39,824 nt of DNA from the IMG/VR virus record IMGVR_UViG_3300032820_000030, positions 1-39,824 of that record; one strand, written 5' to 3'. Source of the DNA: a virus. The notes under the pieces are model-generated. The model did no database searches. It worked only from the letters and a program-made list of their open reading frames with translations, and was not told where the DNA came from. The position numbers were made by a program, and so were the translations under genes. Positions 6,417 through 13,488 of this stretch are shown piece after piece (the first letter of the stretch is position 1; each line of letters opens with the position of its first letter).

Positions 6417-6803
6417 TTAGTGGTTAATGTCTGAGGTATGCCACTCGTCGGCAGAGGACTCAGGCACGAAGCGGGGGAACTTAGCCCCGGCCTTGGCCCA
6501 CCAGTCCTTGTCCCGGGCGGTCAGGCCCACATCGCACTCGCAATCCTCGCCGTGGTACTCGTGGCAGGTCGGCAGGGCGAAGAACGGCTCGGGCGGGAAC
6601 TCGTAGCCAAGCTCCCACAGAAGCTCGTCCCACAGAGGCGGAGCCTTCTCCAGAGCTTCAAGCAGCGTGTCAATCGCAGCGTGTACTCGCTTCGATCCCT
6701 CGGGGAGCAAGCCCCCACGGTCATCCGTCTCCCGCCAGTCGCCCCCACGGTGCCGGGCGGCGAGTTTGATCAGGTCGAGTTTCAGGTTTCTGAGTTCAGT
6801 CAT
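6417..6803 (-). CDS. hypothetical protein, paralogue of 452-787
   Basis: 128 residues starting MTELRNLKLDLIKLAARHRG. It shares NLKLDL near the start and APPLWDELLWELGYEFP in the middle with the product of 452-787, but has a longer C-terminus with C-x5-DCECD and Trp-rich segments. The ATG at 6803 follows AAAGGGGGATGAC. The Cys/His cluster (CHEYHGEDCECD) may bind a metal ion. Function unknown. Confidence 0.84.
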   Translation of the reverse strand: MTELRNLKLDLIKLAARHRGGDWRETDDRGGLLPEGSKRVHAAIDTLLEALEKAPPLWDELLWELGYEFPPEPFFALPTCHEYHGEDCECDVGLTARDKDWWAKAGAKFPRFVPESSADEWHTSDINH

Positions 6804-6815
6804 GTCATCCCCCTT

Positions 6816-7016
6816 TCACGCCGCCAAGAGTTTTTCAGATTCAAGGCTGAGTTCAAGCTCGGCAGCTTCCACTCCCTCAACCCAGTCGTTAAAGTCAACG
6901 ACCTTATCACGGTCAGAGTTGACCTCGGCAAGGAGCTTGTCGAAATCAAGTTCCTCGGGGTAGAACTCTTCAACCCCAATCGCAGCACCGACAAAAGCAG
7001 TCTTAGGTCCGGTCAT
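6816..7016 (-). CDS. acidic 66-residue hypothetical protein
   Basis: Begins MTGPKTAFVGAAIGVEEFYP and ends ELELSLESEKLLAA. Acidic throughout and probably helical after residue 20. The ATG at 7016 follows GAAAGGAGAAAGTA at the end of the conserved leader, so it is the first gene of its operon. No family is recognised. Confidence 0.78.
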   Translation of the reverse strand: MTGPKTAFVGAAIGVEEFYPEELDFDKLLAEVNSDRDKVVDFNDWVEGVEAAELELSLESEKLLAA

Positions 7017-7056
7017 TACTTTCTCCTTTCTTCAAAGTGCCTCACTCAACATCAGT

Positions 7057-7085
7057 ACGATACCCTGTTTCACGTTAAATGTCAA
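7057..7085 (-). promoter_or_regulatory. early promoter with degenerate operator
   Basis: Minus strand TTGACA (7085-7080), 17-bp spacer starting TTTAACGTG, TATCGT (7062-7057). The spacer operator is half-degenerate here, but a second half-site TTTAACCGTT lies directly upstream overlapping the -35, so the operator appears shifted. Standard leader with ATGTTGAGTGAGGC. Confidence 0.85.
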
Positions 7086-7372
7086 CGGTTAAATTCCGCA
7101 TAAAGTCGGCTACCAGCCCAATCACGGTTTTCCTCCACCCACTCCGCCGCCCTCTTGCGGGCCTTGGCAAGCGTGGGGTAGGTCCACACATCGATCCAGT
7201 GAGGGTGAAGGAGGCTTCGTGGCCCCTTCACGGGCGGAGGAACGGAGGACTGCACCTCAAGACGATAGTATTTTTCGGGGAATGTCTTGAACACGATCCT
7301 GAACAGCCAGTCCTCAGACACCCATGTCCCTGTATTCCCCGCCACCTTTTTACTCAGCTTTTTGAATCGCAT
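7082..7372 (-). CDS. small basic hypothetical protein
   Basis: 96 residues. The ATG at 7372 (MRFKKLSKK) was chosen over the one at 7393 because AGGAGGAATT precedes it directly. Basic start, then VSEDWLFRIVFKTFPEKYYRL and a Trp-rich tail, probably a small beta/alpha domain. Its TGA stop is inside the -35 of the 7057 promoter. It ends the six-gene 8749 operon. Function unknown. Confidence 0.8.
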   Translation of the reverse strand: MRFKKLSKKVAGNTGTWVSEDWLFRIVFKTFPEKYYRLEVQSSVPPPVKGPRSLLHPHWIDVWTYPTLAKARKRAAEWVEENRDWAGSRLYAEFNR

Positions 7373-7380
7373 AATTCCTC

Positions 7381-7713
7381 CTATCCATGCCAAGGGTCAA
7401 GATCCGGGTTAGGGATCAGTTCAAACGATTTGAGCCAGTGGTTCTCAACGAAGATTTCGTCAGCGTAAAGTTTCAGGGCGTTGAGGGCCGAAACGAACTC
7501 CCCGTCCTTGATGAGGTGGTTGACCATCTCGGCATCCGGGCCGTAAAGAAACGCCCGGAAAACCACCGCATGACGCTGGCGGTTCGTGGCGGCACGAAGC
7601 CCCACGGTTGTCAGGAATCCACTATCGGCCTCGTCCTTTTTCACGAAGCTCTCGATCCCGTGAGCGTCAGCCAGCCCAATAAATTCAGTGGTCAGTTCCT
7701 TGGCTTCGGTCAT
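7381..7713 (-). CDS. hypothetical protein
   Basis: 110 residues beginning MTEAKELTTEFIGLADAHGI. The product alternates predicted helices with a short strand and has no recognisable motif. The ATG at 7713 follows GAAGGGAGTACGAC, overlapping the end of the zinc-finger gene upstream as ATGA. Cytosolic. Function unknown. Confidence 0.8.
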   Translation of the reverse strand: MTEAKELTTEFIGLADAHGIESFVKKDEADSGFLTTVGLRAATNRQRHAVVFRAFLYGPDAEMVNHLIKDGEFVSALNALKLYADEIFVENHWLKSFELIPNPDLDPWHG

Positions 7714-7892
7714 GTCGTACTCCCTTCTTTGATAAGATCCTCAAAGCACTCGTCACAAACCCGGATGCTCCAGAGAGGGACACGACCCTCTCCCTCTCCA
7801 AGCCAGCGGGTCAGCGGTTTTAATTTGCGGTCGGAGGGCTTGTGGCATTCGTCGCAATCAAGTCGTTTCCCCGCAGATCGTCTTTCGGTCAT
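7710..7892 (-). CDS. 60-residue zinc-finger protein
   Basis: Contains two Cys pairs, CDECHKPS near residue 12 and VCDECFEDL near residue 46, giving a four-Cys zinc ribbon. The N-terminus is basic. Proteins of this size and type in phages usually bind nucleic acid or act as small adaptors. The ATG at 7892 follows AGGAGGCTGAC. The downstream start overlaps its stop. Specific role unknown. Confidence 0.82.
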   Translation of the reverse strand: MTERRSAGKRLDCDECHKPSDRKLKPLTRWLGEGEGRVPLWSIRVCDECFEDLIKEGSTT

Positions 7893-7901
7893 GTCAGCCT
7901 C

Positions 7902-8213
7902 CTATTCCTTGGGTTCAGCCTCAATATCAGACCTTGCGACCGCCTCTTCACCGTAACGTTTGTACATCGCCCGGACGAGCTTGCGGCGGTGATCCGTGTC
8001 AAGTTTCCCCCAAAGGCTGAGGATGCCTCGTTTAACAAGGAAGCCCTCTTTCTCCTTGAGGTAACGAGCGTTGTGCCGCCCGGTGTTCGCCGCCCCGAAT
8101 ACGTCCGCAATTATTTCCTCGGGGAACGTGTTGTAGTCATACAGACTCAGGGCTTCAATAGCGGCCCCGAACTCAGCAAGCCGATTTCGTGCCTCTTTGT
8201 CGTAATACGCCAT
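7902..8213 (-). CDS. hypothetical protein
   Basis: 103 residues beginning MAYYDKEARNRLAEFGAAIE. The ATG at 8213 follows GAAAGGAGACATT. An alternative ATG at 8228 overlaps the stop of the small membrane gene, but its first codons are themselves the ribosome binding site, so 8213 is preferred. Helical, with a basic C-terminal half (DHRRKLVRAMYKRYGEE). No known family. Confidence 0.8.
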   Translation of the reverse strand: MAYYDKEARNRLAEFGAAIEALSLYDYNTFPEEIIADVFGAANTGRHNARYLKEKEGFLVKRGILSLWGKLDTDHRRKLVRAMYKRYGEEAVARSDIEAEPKE

Positions 8214-8224
8214 AATGTCTCCTT

Positions 8225-8323
8225 TCATGCCCTCGCCGGGGCAAGGTGAACTCCAAGAACAGCCTCAAACCAGAGAAGAAATCCCCCGGCAACAAACAGC
8301 AGCAGCTTTTTCAGCGCAGTCAT
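8225..8323 (-). CDS. 32-residue single-pass membrane peptide
   Basis: Begins MTALKKLLLFVAGGFLLWFE and ends VLGVHLAPARA: two Lys, then a hydrophobic helix of about 20 residues. Start overlaps the upstream stop as ATGA, and its own stop overlaps the next possible start as ATGA, so it sits exactly in the coupled chain. Probably inserted in the host inner membrane. Could be a small toxin-like or host-takeover peptide or a signal-anchor; nothing more specific can be said. Confidence 0.65.
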   Translation of the reverse strand: MTALKKLLLFVAGGFLLWFEAVLGVHLAPARA

Positions 8324-8709
8324 GCCTTATCCTTTCCACGGGCTTTCCCGTTACCATTTTTCAAACTCGCATACTCGGCTTCGCTTCCAACCCATGTATT
8401 GAATGAGAAGTCGATCAGCCCTTCTTCCTCAGCGTCAGAGAGGGCGGTCAGGATCTTGGGTACAGAGTCCTCGTTCACGGCGAATGCCCCCTCCACGCTG
8501 ACGACCTCAATAAGGCCGCTATAGGCTTCCATGCCATTCAGGACGAACTCTCCAAGCGGCCCGTACTCCGATTCGTGCTTGCGCTCGAAGCCGCCCTCTT
8601 TCAGCCGTGGCGGAATACCAAACCCGGCGTTATCCAGAACGCCAAGGACCGTTTCGGCCCTCTCATGGGTCAGGACGGTGATCTTCACAACTCTGCGATT
8701 GTCAGTCAT
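8320..8709 (-). CDS. hypothetical protein, related to 14576-14821
   Basis: 129 residues beginning MTDNRRVVKITVLTHERAET. A C-terminal segment (ALSDAEEEGLIDFSFNTW) closely matches ILNDGEEEGVLDFGFTLS in the product of 14576-14821, so the two share a module. The ATG at 8709 follows GAAAGGAAAAGAC in the standard leader. First gene of a six-gene operon. Ends with a basic Gly/Lys tail. Function unknown. Confidence 0.83.
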   Translation of the reverse strand: MTDNRRVVKITVLTHERAETVLGVLDNAGFGIPPRLKEGGFERKHESEYGPLGEFVLNGMEAYSGLIEVVSVEGAFAVNEDSVPKILTALSDAEEEGLIDFSFNTWVGSEAEYASLKNGNGKARGKDKA

Positions 8710-8748
8710 GTCTTTTCCTTTCTTCAACCAGCCTCACTCAACATCAGA

Positions 8749-8777
8749 AGTATACTTTATTAACCGTTAAATGTCAA
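8749..8777 (-). promoter_or_regulatory. early promoter with palindromic operator
   Basis: Minus strand TTGACA (8777-8772), 17-bp spacer containing TTAACGGTTAA, TATACT (8754-8749). The -35 contains the TGA stop of the upstream gene. The standard leader follows, with the short frame MLSEAG ending in TGA before the ribosome binding site. Confidence 0.92.
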
Positions 8778-9043
8778 GTGCCTTTTTCCTCCAGCAGGTG
8801 CTTTTCATTCGCCGGGCAAAGGTCAGGGAACTTGCGGATAAACTCGATATGTTCCCGGTCGATACAGGGGATACAGACGGCATCGCAGTCTGTCCCGATA
8901 ACCCATGTCTCCATGTCGAAGGTGGCACCGCACTCATCGCAGTTCACCCGCACTGTCGGCCACGGCTTCTCCTTCCGTGATCTCCAAGCGGCCCCGTGGA
9001 TTCGACCCGCCGCCCGGTCCTTTTTCGTTATCCTGCGTCCCAT
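8774..9043 (-). CDS. 89-residue zinc-ribbon protein
   Basis: N-terminus very basic (MGRRITKKDRAAGRIHGAAW), followed by a NCDECGATF Cys pair near residue 34 and a CDAVCIPC cluster near residue 53, then an acidic, helical tail. The four main Cys fit a zinc ribbon and the basic arm suggests nucleic acid binding. The ATG at 9043 follows GAAAGGGAAATAAC. Its stop codon is part of the 8749 promoter. Confidence 0.82.
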   Translation of the reverse strand: MGRRITKKDRAAGRIHGAAWRSRKEKPWPTVRVNCDECGATFDMETWVIGTDCDAVCIPCIDREHIEFIRKFPDLCPANEKHLLEEKGT

Positions 9044-9044
9044 G

Positions 9045-9389
9045 TTATTTCCCTTTCGCAGCCTCCTTTTCCAGCAAATGCTCTGCTCGATTCCGTGCAG
9101 AGGATATCCAAGTAAACTTCCCTACCGATTTCCACGGCCCCATGTTTTCGTCGCCATCGTAACTCCCACCAAATAGCTCGTAGCTGCTGTCCTCCGGTTC
9201 CTTGGGGTCGTAAACAATCTTGAAGCCCACAGACTCCACGCCCTCACAGTAGAGTCCTTCCACATATCCCAGACTCACAAACTTCTCGCCACGCCGGACG
9301 GGACTCGTCACCCAATTAATCGTCTCTGCTTTCATGTCGTACTCCTTCCGTGTTGTGGGGTCTGCCAGTTTTTCCTTAGTGAATGCCAT
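9045..9389 (-). CDS. hypothetical protein, first gene of the 9440 operon
   Basis: 114 residues beginning MAFTKEKLADPTTRKEYDMK. It ends with a basic helix (SSARNRAEHLLEKEAAKGK). The middle (KFVSLGYVEGLYCEGVESVG, then YELFGGSYDGDENMGPW) looks like a beta-sheet domain. The ATG at 9389 follows GAAAGGAAAAGAC in a leader that differs from the standard one and is nearly repeated in front of 9475-9762. Function unknown. Confidence 0.8.
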   Translation of the reverse strand: MAFTKEKLADPTTRKEYDMKAETINWVTSPVRRGEKFVSLGYVEGLYCEGVESVGFKIVYDPKEPEDSSYELFGGSYDGDENMGPWKSVGKFTWISSARNRAEHLLEKEAAKGK

Positions 9390-9439
9390 GTCTTTTCCTT
9401 TCTTCACCGGGAAGGAGAGAACCCCCCTCCCCCGATTTA

Positions 9440-9468
9440 AGGGTATCATAATTTAACGGTAATGTCAA
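9440..9468 (-). promoter_or_regulatory. early promoter with operator (paired with 9812-9840)
   Basis: Minus strand TTGACA (9468-9463), 17-bp spacer containing TTACCGTTAAAT, and a poor -10 TACCCT (9445-9440). The roughly 60-bp stretch from here through the leader (9408-9468) is nearly identical to 9779-9840. The leader carries a GGGAGGG/CCTTCCC hairpin potential just upstream of the ribosome binding site. Confidence 0.8.
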
Positions 9469-9474
9469 GCCTTT

Positions 9475-9762
9475 TTAGGCCGTTACCGGGGCCGGGACAA
9501 GGCCAACGTGAGTCGGCAGCAGGTGTTCTTTGAGCCACCCAAGGCGGTTATTGTAGGCGGTCAGGTGTCCCTTGCCGCTATTCCACTCGCCCCGGGCGAA
9601 GCGATCAAGGCGGTCACGGTGGGTGGCGGGGCTGACGATCTCCAGTGGAGAGTAGTCAACAAGTGACGACCGGGCAAGGCTAGCTGCTTCGCTCACCGTC
9701 ACAAGCCCGGTAAGCACCTTCTTCTTAACCCAGTTAACGACGACAAGTGATGGCTTGCTCAT
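9475..9762 (-). CDS. hypothetical protein
   Basis: 95 residues beginning MSKPSLVVVNWVKKKVLTGL. The first 25 residues are hydrophobic and basic, then a helical SEAASLARSSL and a Trp/Asn-rich region (WNSGKGHLTAYNNRLGWLKEHL). The ATG at 9762 follows GAAAGGAATCGC. It forms a single-gene unit between two near-identical promoters. No family is recognised. Confidence 0.78.
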   Translation of the reverse strand: MSKPSLVVVNWVKKKVLTGLVTVSEAASLARSSLVDYSPLEIVSPATHRDRLDRFARGEWNSGKGHLTAYNNRLGWLKEHLLPTHVGLVPAPVTA

Positions 9763-9811
9763 GCGATTCCTTTCTTCACCGGGAAGGAGAGAACCCCCCT
9801 CCCACGATTTA

Positions 9812-9840
9812 AAGGTATCATAATTTAACGGTAATGTCAA
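9812..9840 (-). promoter_or_regulatory. early promoter with operator (copy of 9440-9468)
   Basis: Minus strand TTGACA (9840-9835), 17-bp spacer containing TTACCGTTAAAT, -10 TACCTT (9817-9812). Immediately upstream is the T-run of the terminator at 9844-9939, so transcription stops and restarts here. Confidence 0.8.
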
Positions 9841-9843
9841 GGT

Positions 9844-9939
9844 AAAAAAAAGGCGCAAACCCCACCAAGTTTCGGCCCCGTGGAGGGGCGGATGTTGAAT
9901 GACTTGCTGAAACCTTGAAGAAAGGAGGGGGTCTGCGCC
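9844..9939 (-). terminator. long-stem terminator after the glycosyltransferase gene
   Basis: On the minus strand GGCGCAGACCCC (9939-9928) pairs with GGGGTTTGCGCC (9863-9852), 11 of 12 bases, around a 64-base branch containing a small CCCC/GGGG hairpin, followed by eight T residues. It lies 28 bases beyond the stop at 9968. The loop also holds, on the plus strand, a diverged copy of the early leader. Confidence 0.8.
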
Positions 9940-9967
9940 AAATTTGGGTCTGAGGCTCTATCGTACT

Positions 9968-10732
9968 CTAAACGCCTCCAATTGGAACTTTGAGTATTGG
10001 GTCCGTGTCCTGTATTTTCTCTGCTCTACGGCCCTTCTGACGGCTCTCACCGCTATCCCTGCGGACGATCCTGCGGCCCCACTTCTGCTGGAGGCGGCGA
10101 AACTGCTCTTTTTCCCTGTTCAGCGTTCTCATGCGGGAACACCCGCCCCGGAGAGATGCCGCCCGGAGCAGGTAGAAAGCGTTGAACCGGAGAATCCTAC
10201 GGTAACGGTTAAGAACCTGTAGGCTCATGTCGTAATCCAGTTTTAGCGGTAGTTCCTCGTCGTACCTGCACTCGTTGTTGAGATGCCCGTGGAACGGAGA
10301 TCCGACATACTTCGTCAGATTGACCGGGGTGTACTCCATGTAAGCACCCTTGTCACGAAGCGGGGAAACGCCCCAGAGCTTTGCGCCCATTTGCTCGGCC
10401 ATCGAGAATCCATGCTCGATGAACTCCATCGCCTCGGACGGTCTGAGCCTGCACTCCCGCTGCCTCTCCCACCGGGAAAGCCATCGGATGTCGTCGTCAA
10501 GGATCAGGACGGATTCGCCGCAGTTGTCGAGAATCCAGTTCCTCACCCTCGCCGGGTTGCCCTGTACTTCGTCCGGGCATTCCATGACGTTCTTCCCGGT
10601 CGCCTTGTACGCCTCGGCCTCGCACTCAGCCACGACATAAACCGCCTCGCTGAGGTAGCGTTGGGTGGTTGCGGTCTTGGGGCGACCCGTGGATGGGCAG
10701 AAAATAGCTGGCTGCTTACTGGATTTCGTCAA
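9968..10732 (-). CDS. predicted TET-associated-type glycosyltransferase (TAGT-like)
   Basis: 254 residues. The TTG at 10732, overlapping the ParB-like gene by 17 bases and preceded by GGGAGCGAG, was chosen because the frame upstream of it is only the shadow of that gene. The product opens with a strand and FCPSTGRPKT (residues 11-20). It has RNWIL followed by VLILDDDIRWL (DxD-type metal motif near 79-82) and later LPLKLDYDMSLQ (161-172), then a basic tail. This arrangement matches the TAGT family, predicted to glycosylate modified bases in phage DNA. The identification is from pattern memory. No TET/JBP oxygenase is in the window. Confidence 0.72.
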   Translation of the reverse strand: MTKSSKQPAIFCPSTGRPKTATTQRYLSEAVYVVAECEAEAYKATGKNVMECPDEVQGNPARVRNWILDNCGESVLILDDDIRWLSRWERQRECRLRPSEAMEFIEHGFSMAEQMGAKLWGVSPLRDKGAYMEYTPVNLTKYVGSPFHGHLNNECRYDEELPLKLDYDMSLQVLNRYRRILRFNAFYLLRAASLRGGCSRMRTLNREKEQFRRLQQKWGRRIVRRDSGESRQKGRRAEKIQDTDPILKVPIGGV

Positions 10733-11333
10733 GATACTCGCTCCCGTCGATGACTCGCCCGGTGCCACGATTCCACGCCTCGCCGTTGGCTCTCGTGGCG
10801 TACTTCGACTGCAAATTGAAGTGACTCTTCGCCGCCTTCCAGTCGGTTTCGTTGTCAAAGATAAGCATTATGTAGTTGTGATGCTCCCCAAGTTCTTCGG
10901 AGAAAACCGTCTCTCCTTCTTCGGGGATCTCACTGTCCTTCACCGCCTCGTCTAGCTTGTCGATCTCCCGGGCGGCAAAACCAGTGGCGATCTGGAGTTC
11001 TTCATCCAGACCCAACAATGTCTCGGCAAGGATTTCCTCGTCCCAGTCAGCTAGTTCAGCCGTCCGGTTGTCCGCAATCGCAAAAGCCCGGGCTTCCTCG
11101 TCAGAAAGCTCGGTCCTCACAACGTCCAGTTCGTTCCATCCAAGCGACCGGGCAGCGGCCATCGTGCCGTTACCCGCCACCACCACGTTGTTGATGTCTA
11201 TGATGATGGGCTTCTGCTGACCGAACTTGTCGAGAGACGCTTTGATGGCACTCAGGTTCTTCCTGCTATGCGTCCGGGCGTTCTTTGCGTCCTCAACGAG
11301 TGAGTCAATGGAGACTCGCTCGATTTCAGCCAT
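10716..11333 (-). CDS. ParB-like nuclease-domain protein
   Basis: 205 residues. The N-terminal half is a ParB/Srx fold: NARTHS (18-23), strand PIIID (42-46), VVAGNGTMAAARSLG (51-65), and ADNRTAELADWD (87-98). The last motif is typical of phage and methyltransferase-linked ParB domains, not chromosome-partition ParB. The C-terminal 60 residues (YIMLIFDNETDWKAAKSHF) form a separate small domain. The start at 11333 overlaps the zinc-finger gene by 8 bases. Its neighbour, a TAGT-like glycosyltransferase, suggests a role in DNA modification: nuclease, ATP-binding or DNA-recognition subunit. Confidence 0.9.
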   Translation of the reverse strand: MAEIERVSIDSLVEDAKNARTHSRKNLSAIKASLDKFGQQKPIIIDINNVVVAGNGTMAAARSLGWNELDVVRTELSDEEARAFAIADNRTAELADWDEEILAETLLGLDEELQIATGFAAREIDKLDEAVKDSEIPEEGETVFSEELGEHHNYIMLIFDNETDWKAAKSHFNLQSKYATRANGEAWNRGTGRVIDGSEYLDEIQ

Positions 11334-11730
11334 CCTCGGCCTCTTTTTTCAGCAGGGCCAACTCACGCTTCGCTGAGTTTACCCGGTGTCGAGCGTCCTC
11401 GACCTTGCCGATGTGTTGTGCCACGGCAACCGATCCCTCGTTAGAGGTGTAACAGATGTACATCTTCCTGAGCGTTTTAAGCTCGTAGACGCAAGCGTCA
11501 TCAAGAACCGACTGAGCATCCTTGATCTTGTTCCGGTTCGCCAGCGTGGGCCGTGATCCATGCCACTCCCGGTGATAACATCGGAAACAATAACCTTGGG
11601 CATGGTGCCTGTTGTTCCTGTCCGCCCTGTCATCGGTGCCGCAAGCGATGCAGCACTTGTTGTCAATCGACCACGAATCTATTCGGGGGCGACCGATGGA
11701 TTTTTTTTCCTCATTGGCAGTAGTTGGCAT
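11326..11730 (-). CDS. zinc-finger DNA-binding-like protein
   Basis: 134 residues. A Cys/His cluster near residues 26-51 (NKCCIACGTDD ... HHAQGYCFRCYHREW) is typical of small phage zinc fingers. It is preceded by GRPRIDSWS, an AT-hook-like Gly-Arg-Pro, and followed by a helical, Lys/Arg-rich C-terminus. Likely binds DNA or RNA. The ATG at 11730 follows AAAAAGGAGTCTGA. First gene of a three-gene operon with the ParB-like and TAGT-like genes. Confidence 0.8.
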   Translation of the reverse strand: MPTTANEEKKSIGRPRIDSWSIDNKCCIACGTDDRADRNNRHHAQGYCFRCYHREWHGSRPTLANRNKIKDAQSVLDDACVYELKTLRKMYICYTSNEGSVAVAQHIGKVEDARHRVNSAKRELALLKKEAEDG

Positions 11731-11763
11731 TCAGACTCCTTTTTGTGAATGTTTACCGTCATT

Positions 11764-11792
11764 TTTATAGAGGCGTTTACCGCAAAAAGCAA
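11764..11792 (-). promoter_or_regulatory. early promoter with variant operator
   Basis: Minus strand TTGCTT (11792-11787), 17-bp spacer containing GCGGTAAACG, TATAAA (11769-11764). A second operator-like site, GACGGTAAACA, lies just downstream in the leader (11751-11760). Weaker -35 than its siblings. Confidence 0.65.
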
Positions 11793-11793
11793 G

Positions 11794-12051
11794 CTACATC
11801 ACGTTGGAAATCTGCCTCTTGGTTGCATCTTCGGGGAGGTTCCCTTCTCGCTCTTTGAGTTCGGCCCGGATTCTCTGCTTGGTCGACTCACGCTGGAGGG
11901 CTTCACGTTGAATCGCACTCGCAGCCAAGTATTTCCTGAAATTCTGGACATCGGGATGCTTGTCGTCCAGAAACCGGGTAGCTCGTTCCCACTCTTCAAT
12001 GATGTCGTCGGGTAGGGTCATGTCATCGCTCACTTTGCCCTGCGCCATCAT
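11794..12051 (-). CDS. helical hypothetical protein
   Basis: 85 residues beginning MMAQGKVSDDMTLPDDIIEE and ending with a long charged helix (IQREALQRESTKQRIRAELKEREG). The start at 12051 overlaps the upstream stop as ATGA but has no clear ribosome binding site, so expression probably depends on coupling; an internal ATG (MTLPDDIIEEWER) is possible. It resembles nothing specific. A small terminase-like subunit was considered but there is no supporting motif. Confidence 0.7.
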   Translation of the reverse strand: MMAQGKVSDDMTLPDDIIEEWERATRFLDDKHPDVQNFRKYLAASAIQREALQRESTKQRIRAELKEREGNLPEDATKRQISNVM

Positions 12052-13283
12052 TTATCAAGAAGCACTTTATAGTGCTTACCTCCAACCTTAGCCTCGGAAG
12101 GTCCGATCCAGCAAGCCTTAACAAAGATGGTCTTGCCCTTCTGCCTGTAGCGGTCGGAGCGAAGAACCCTCGTGTGCGCCCTTCGCCAGTGCGGTGCTTT
12201 TTTACCGTTAGTTTCGTTCTCAATCGGCGGGAGGCCCATCTTCTGCCTGATTTTCTTGGGCGGCAACACCGTGTAGGTCGGCCTCTCAGTAGACCGGGGG
12301 TAGCGTTTCTTCTTTTTCTTCCCCCCGAACTTCCGCTGGAACTTCTCGTGCAGCTTCACGTTCACCTGTTCCAGAATGAAGTGAGTCGGCTGATTGATGT
12401 ACATCACCTCTTCGTAGGCCGTCATCACGTTGTTGAGAATTGCAAGGGCGTATCTCTGCCCTTGCTCAGACCCGTCATCTCCAAGATACTCCTTCATCGC
12501 TTTTGACCAGTCCCAGACCACCTCTTTCTTGTTTGCGACCACCACCCGGCTAACCTTACCGTTAAGGCTCCAGCCGCCCTCTGGTATCTCCGCTGTTTTC
12601 TCTACGGTCTGGAAATCCGTTATCAGCCCGAATGTAATACAGGCCGTGTCAGGTGAAACCCCAGACTCCTTGGCTCTTTTATGATGATCCTTCACCATAG
12701 CCATCGCCTCCAAGCTGGCGTGTCCTCTTGCGTCGATCAGGACAGGGCTGATATCCACGAAACCCCGGCGGCTTCGCAATCCCCGGGGATCTTCCTCGAA
12801 ATCGAAGAGTATGACGCACCCGGCATCGTCTTGAATTGCGACGACCGGGAAGGGCAGAAAAAAGTTATCGACCGCCACTTCTACAACCTTGTCATACTCA
12901 GGCGTTCCCGGGCGACCTATCGCCGCAGGAATGAAATCTGACGGCAGGCCGTCGAGACTGAACAGCTTGATATGGGGGATCAACCTTTCAAAGTCGGGGG
13001 GTAGCTGGTCAGGAAATTTCTCAGCGAGAGCAAGGAGTGTATTGAAACCGTTAAATCCATCCGCCGCCGCCCACTTCTCTCGGAAGGGAGCGTTGCTGAC
13101 ACAGGGCTGAGCTTTGGCGGAGTCGTGTGGACGCATTCCTTCGGAAGGGTGCGCCCCAGTGGTTGCGATGCGCCCCTCGGCCATGCTTTTCCGCCGCTGG
13201 TCAATGTCCTTGGCGATCTTTGCCGCCTTAAAGACATCAAAGGTTTGCCACCCCTCACGCCCCGGCTTTCGCTCATCCGTCAT
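12048..13283 (-). CDS. 411-residue conserved phage protein of unknown function
   Basis: Starts MTDERKPGREGWQTFDVFKA, with GGAGGAAGCC directly before the ATG at 13283. The N-terminal part includes an FDFEEDPRGL stretch. The C-terminal 110 residues are very basic (GGKKKKKRYPRSTERPTYTVLPP, then HWRRAHTRVLRSDRYRQKGKTIFV and a short strand ending YKVLLDK). I recognise this C-terminal layout from uncharacterised proteins of phages and bacteria; it may bind nucleic acid. It is the largest unknown in the early region. An operator-like site lies within it near 12550. Confidence 0.85.
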   Translation of the reverse strand: MTDERKPGREGWQTFDVFKAAKIAKDIDQRRKSMAEGRIATTGAHPSEGMRPHDSAKAQPCVSNAPFREKWAAADGFNGFNTLLALAEKFPDQLPPDFERLIPHIKLFSLDGLPSDFIPAAIGRPGTPEYDKVVEVAVDNFFLPFPVVAIQDDAGCVILFDFEEDPRGLRSRRGFVDISPVLIDARGHASLEAMAMVKDHHKRAKESGVSPDTACITFGLITDFQTVEKTAEIPEGGWSLNGKVSRVVVANKKEVVWDWSKAMKEYLGDDGSEQGQRYALAILNNVMTAYEEVMYINQPTHFILEQVNVKLHEKFQRKFGGKKKKKRYPRSTERPTYTVLPPKKIRQKMGLPPIENETNGKKAPHWRRAHTRVLRSDRYRQKGKTIFVKACWIGPSEAKVGGKHYKVLLDK

Positions 13284-13488
13284 GGCTTCCTCCGGGCAGG
13301 GAGCCGCAGAACTTGTCTGCCAAGCTCCTGAGAGCCTTGCGCTCCACGCCGACATTCTCTGCGCCAGCGATCAGACCCTTAGCTCCACGTTTCAGGGACT
13401 CGGTGATGTAGGTCATGGAAAAGCACAGGGCTTTCCTTTCCTCAGCACTCAGGTAGTGATTACATCCGCAGGTGTTACAGAACTTCAT
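13273..13488 (-). CDS. 71-residue Cys-rich N-terminus protein
   Basis: Begins MKFCNTCGCNHYLSAEERKA: a C-x2-C-x-C-x2-H cluster in the first 11 residues, followed by helices. The ATG at 13488 follows AAAGGAGGATCGG. It overlaps both neighbours (14 bases upstream, 11 downstream). A minimal zinc-binding domain is likely. Function unknown. Confidence 0.8.
   Translation of the reverse strand: MKFCNTCGCNHYLSAEERKALCFSMTYITESLKRGAKGLIAGAENVGVERKALRSLADKFCGSLPGGSHDG

Noticed and set aside
9944-10222. 92-residue plus-strand frame starting TTG opposite the glycosyltransferase, next to the leader-like copy
   Set aside because: Considered because a leader-like ribosome binding site lies upstream, but the start is TTG without close spacing, the sequence is Pro/Ala-biased and the minus-strand gene is better supported.
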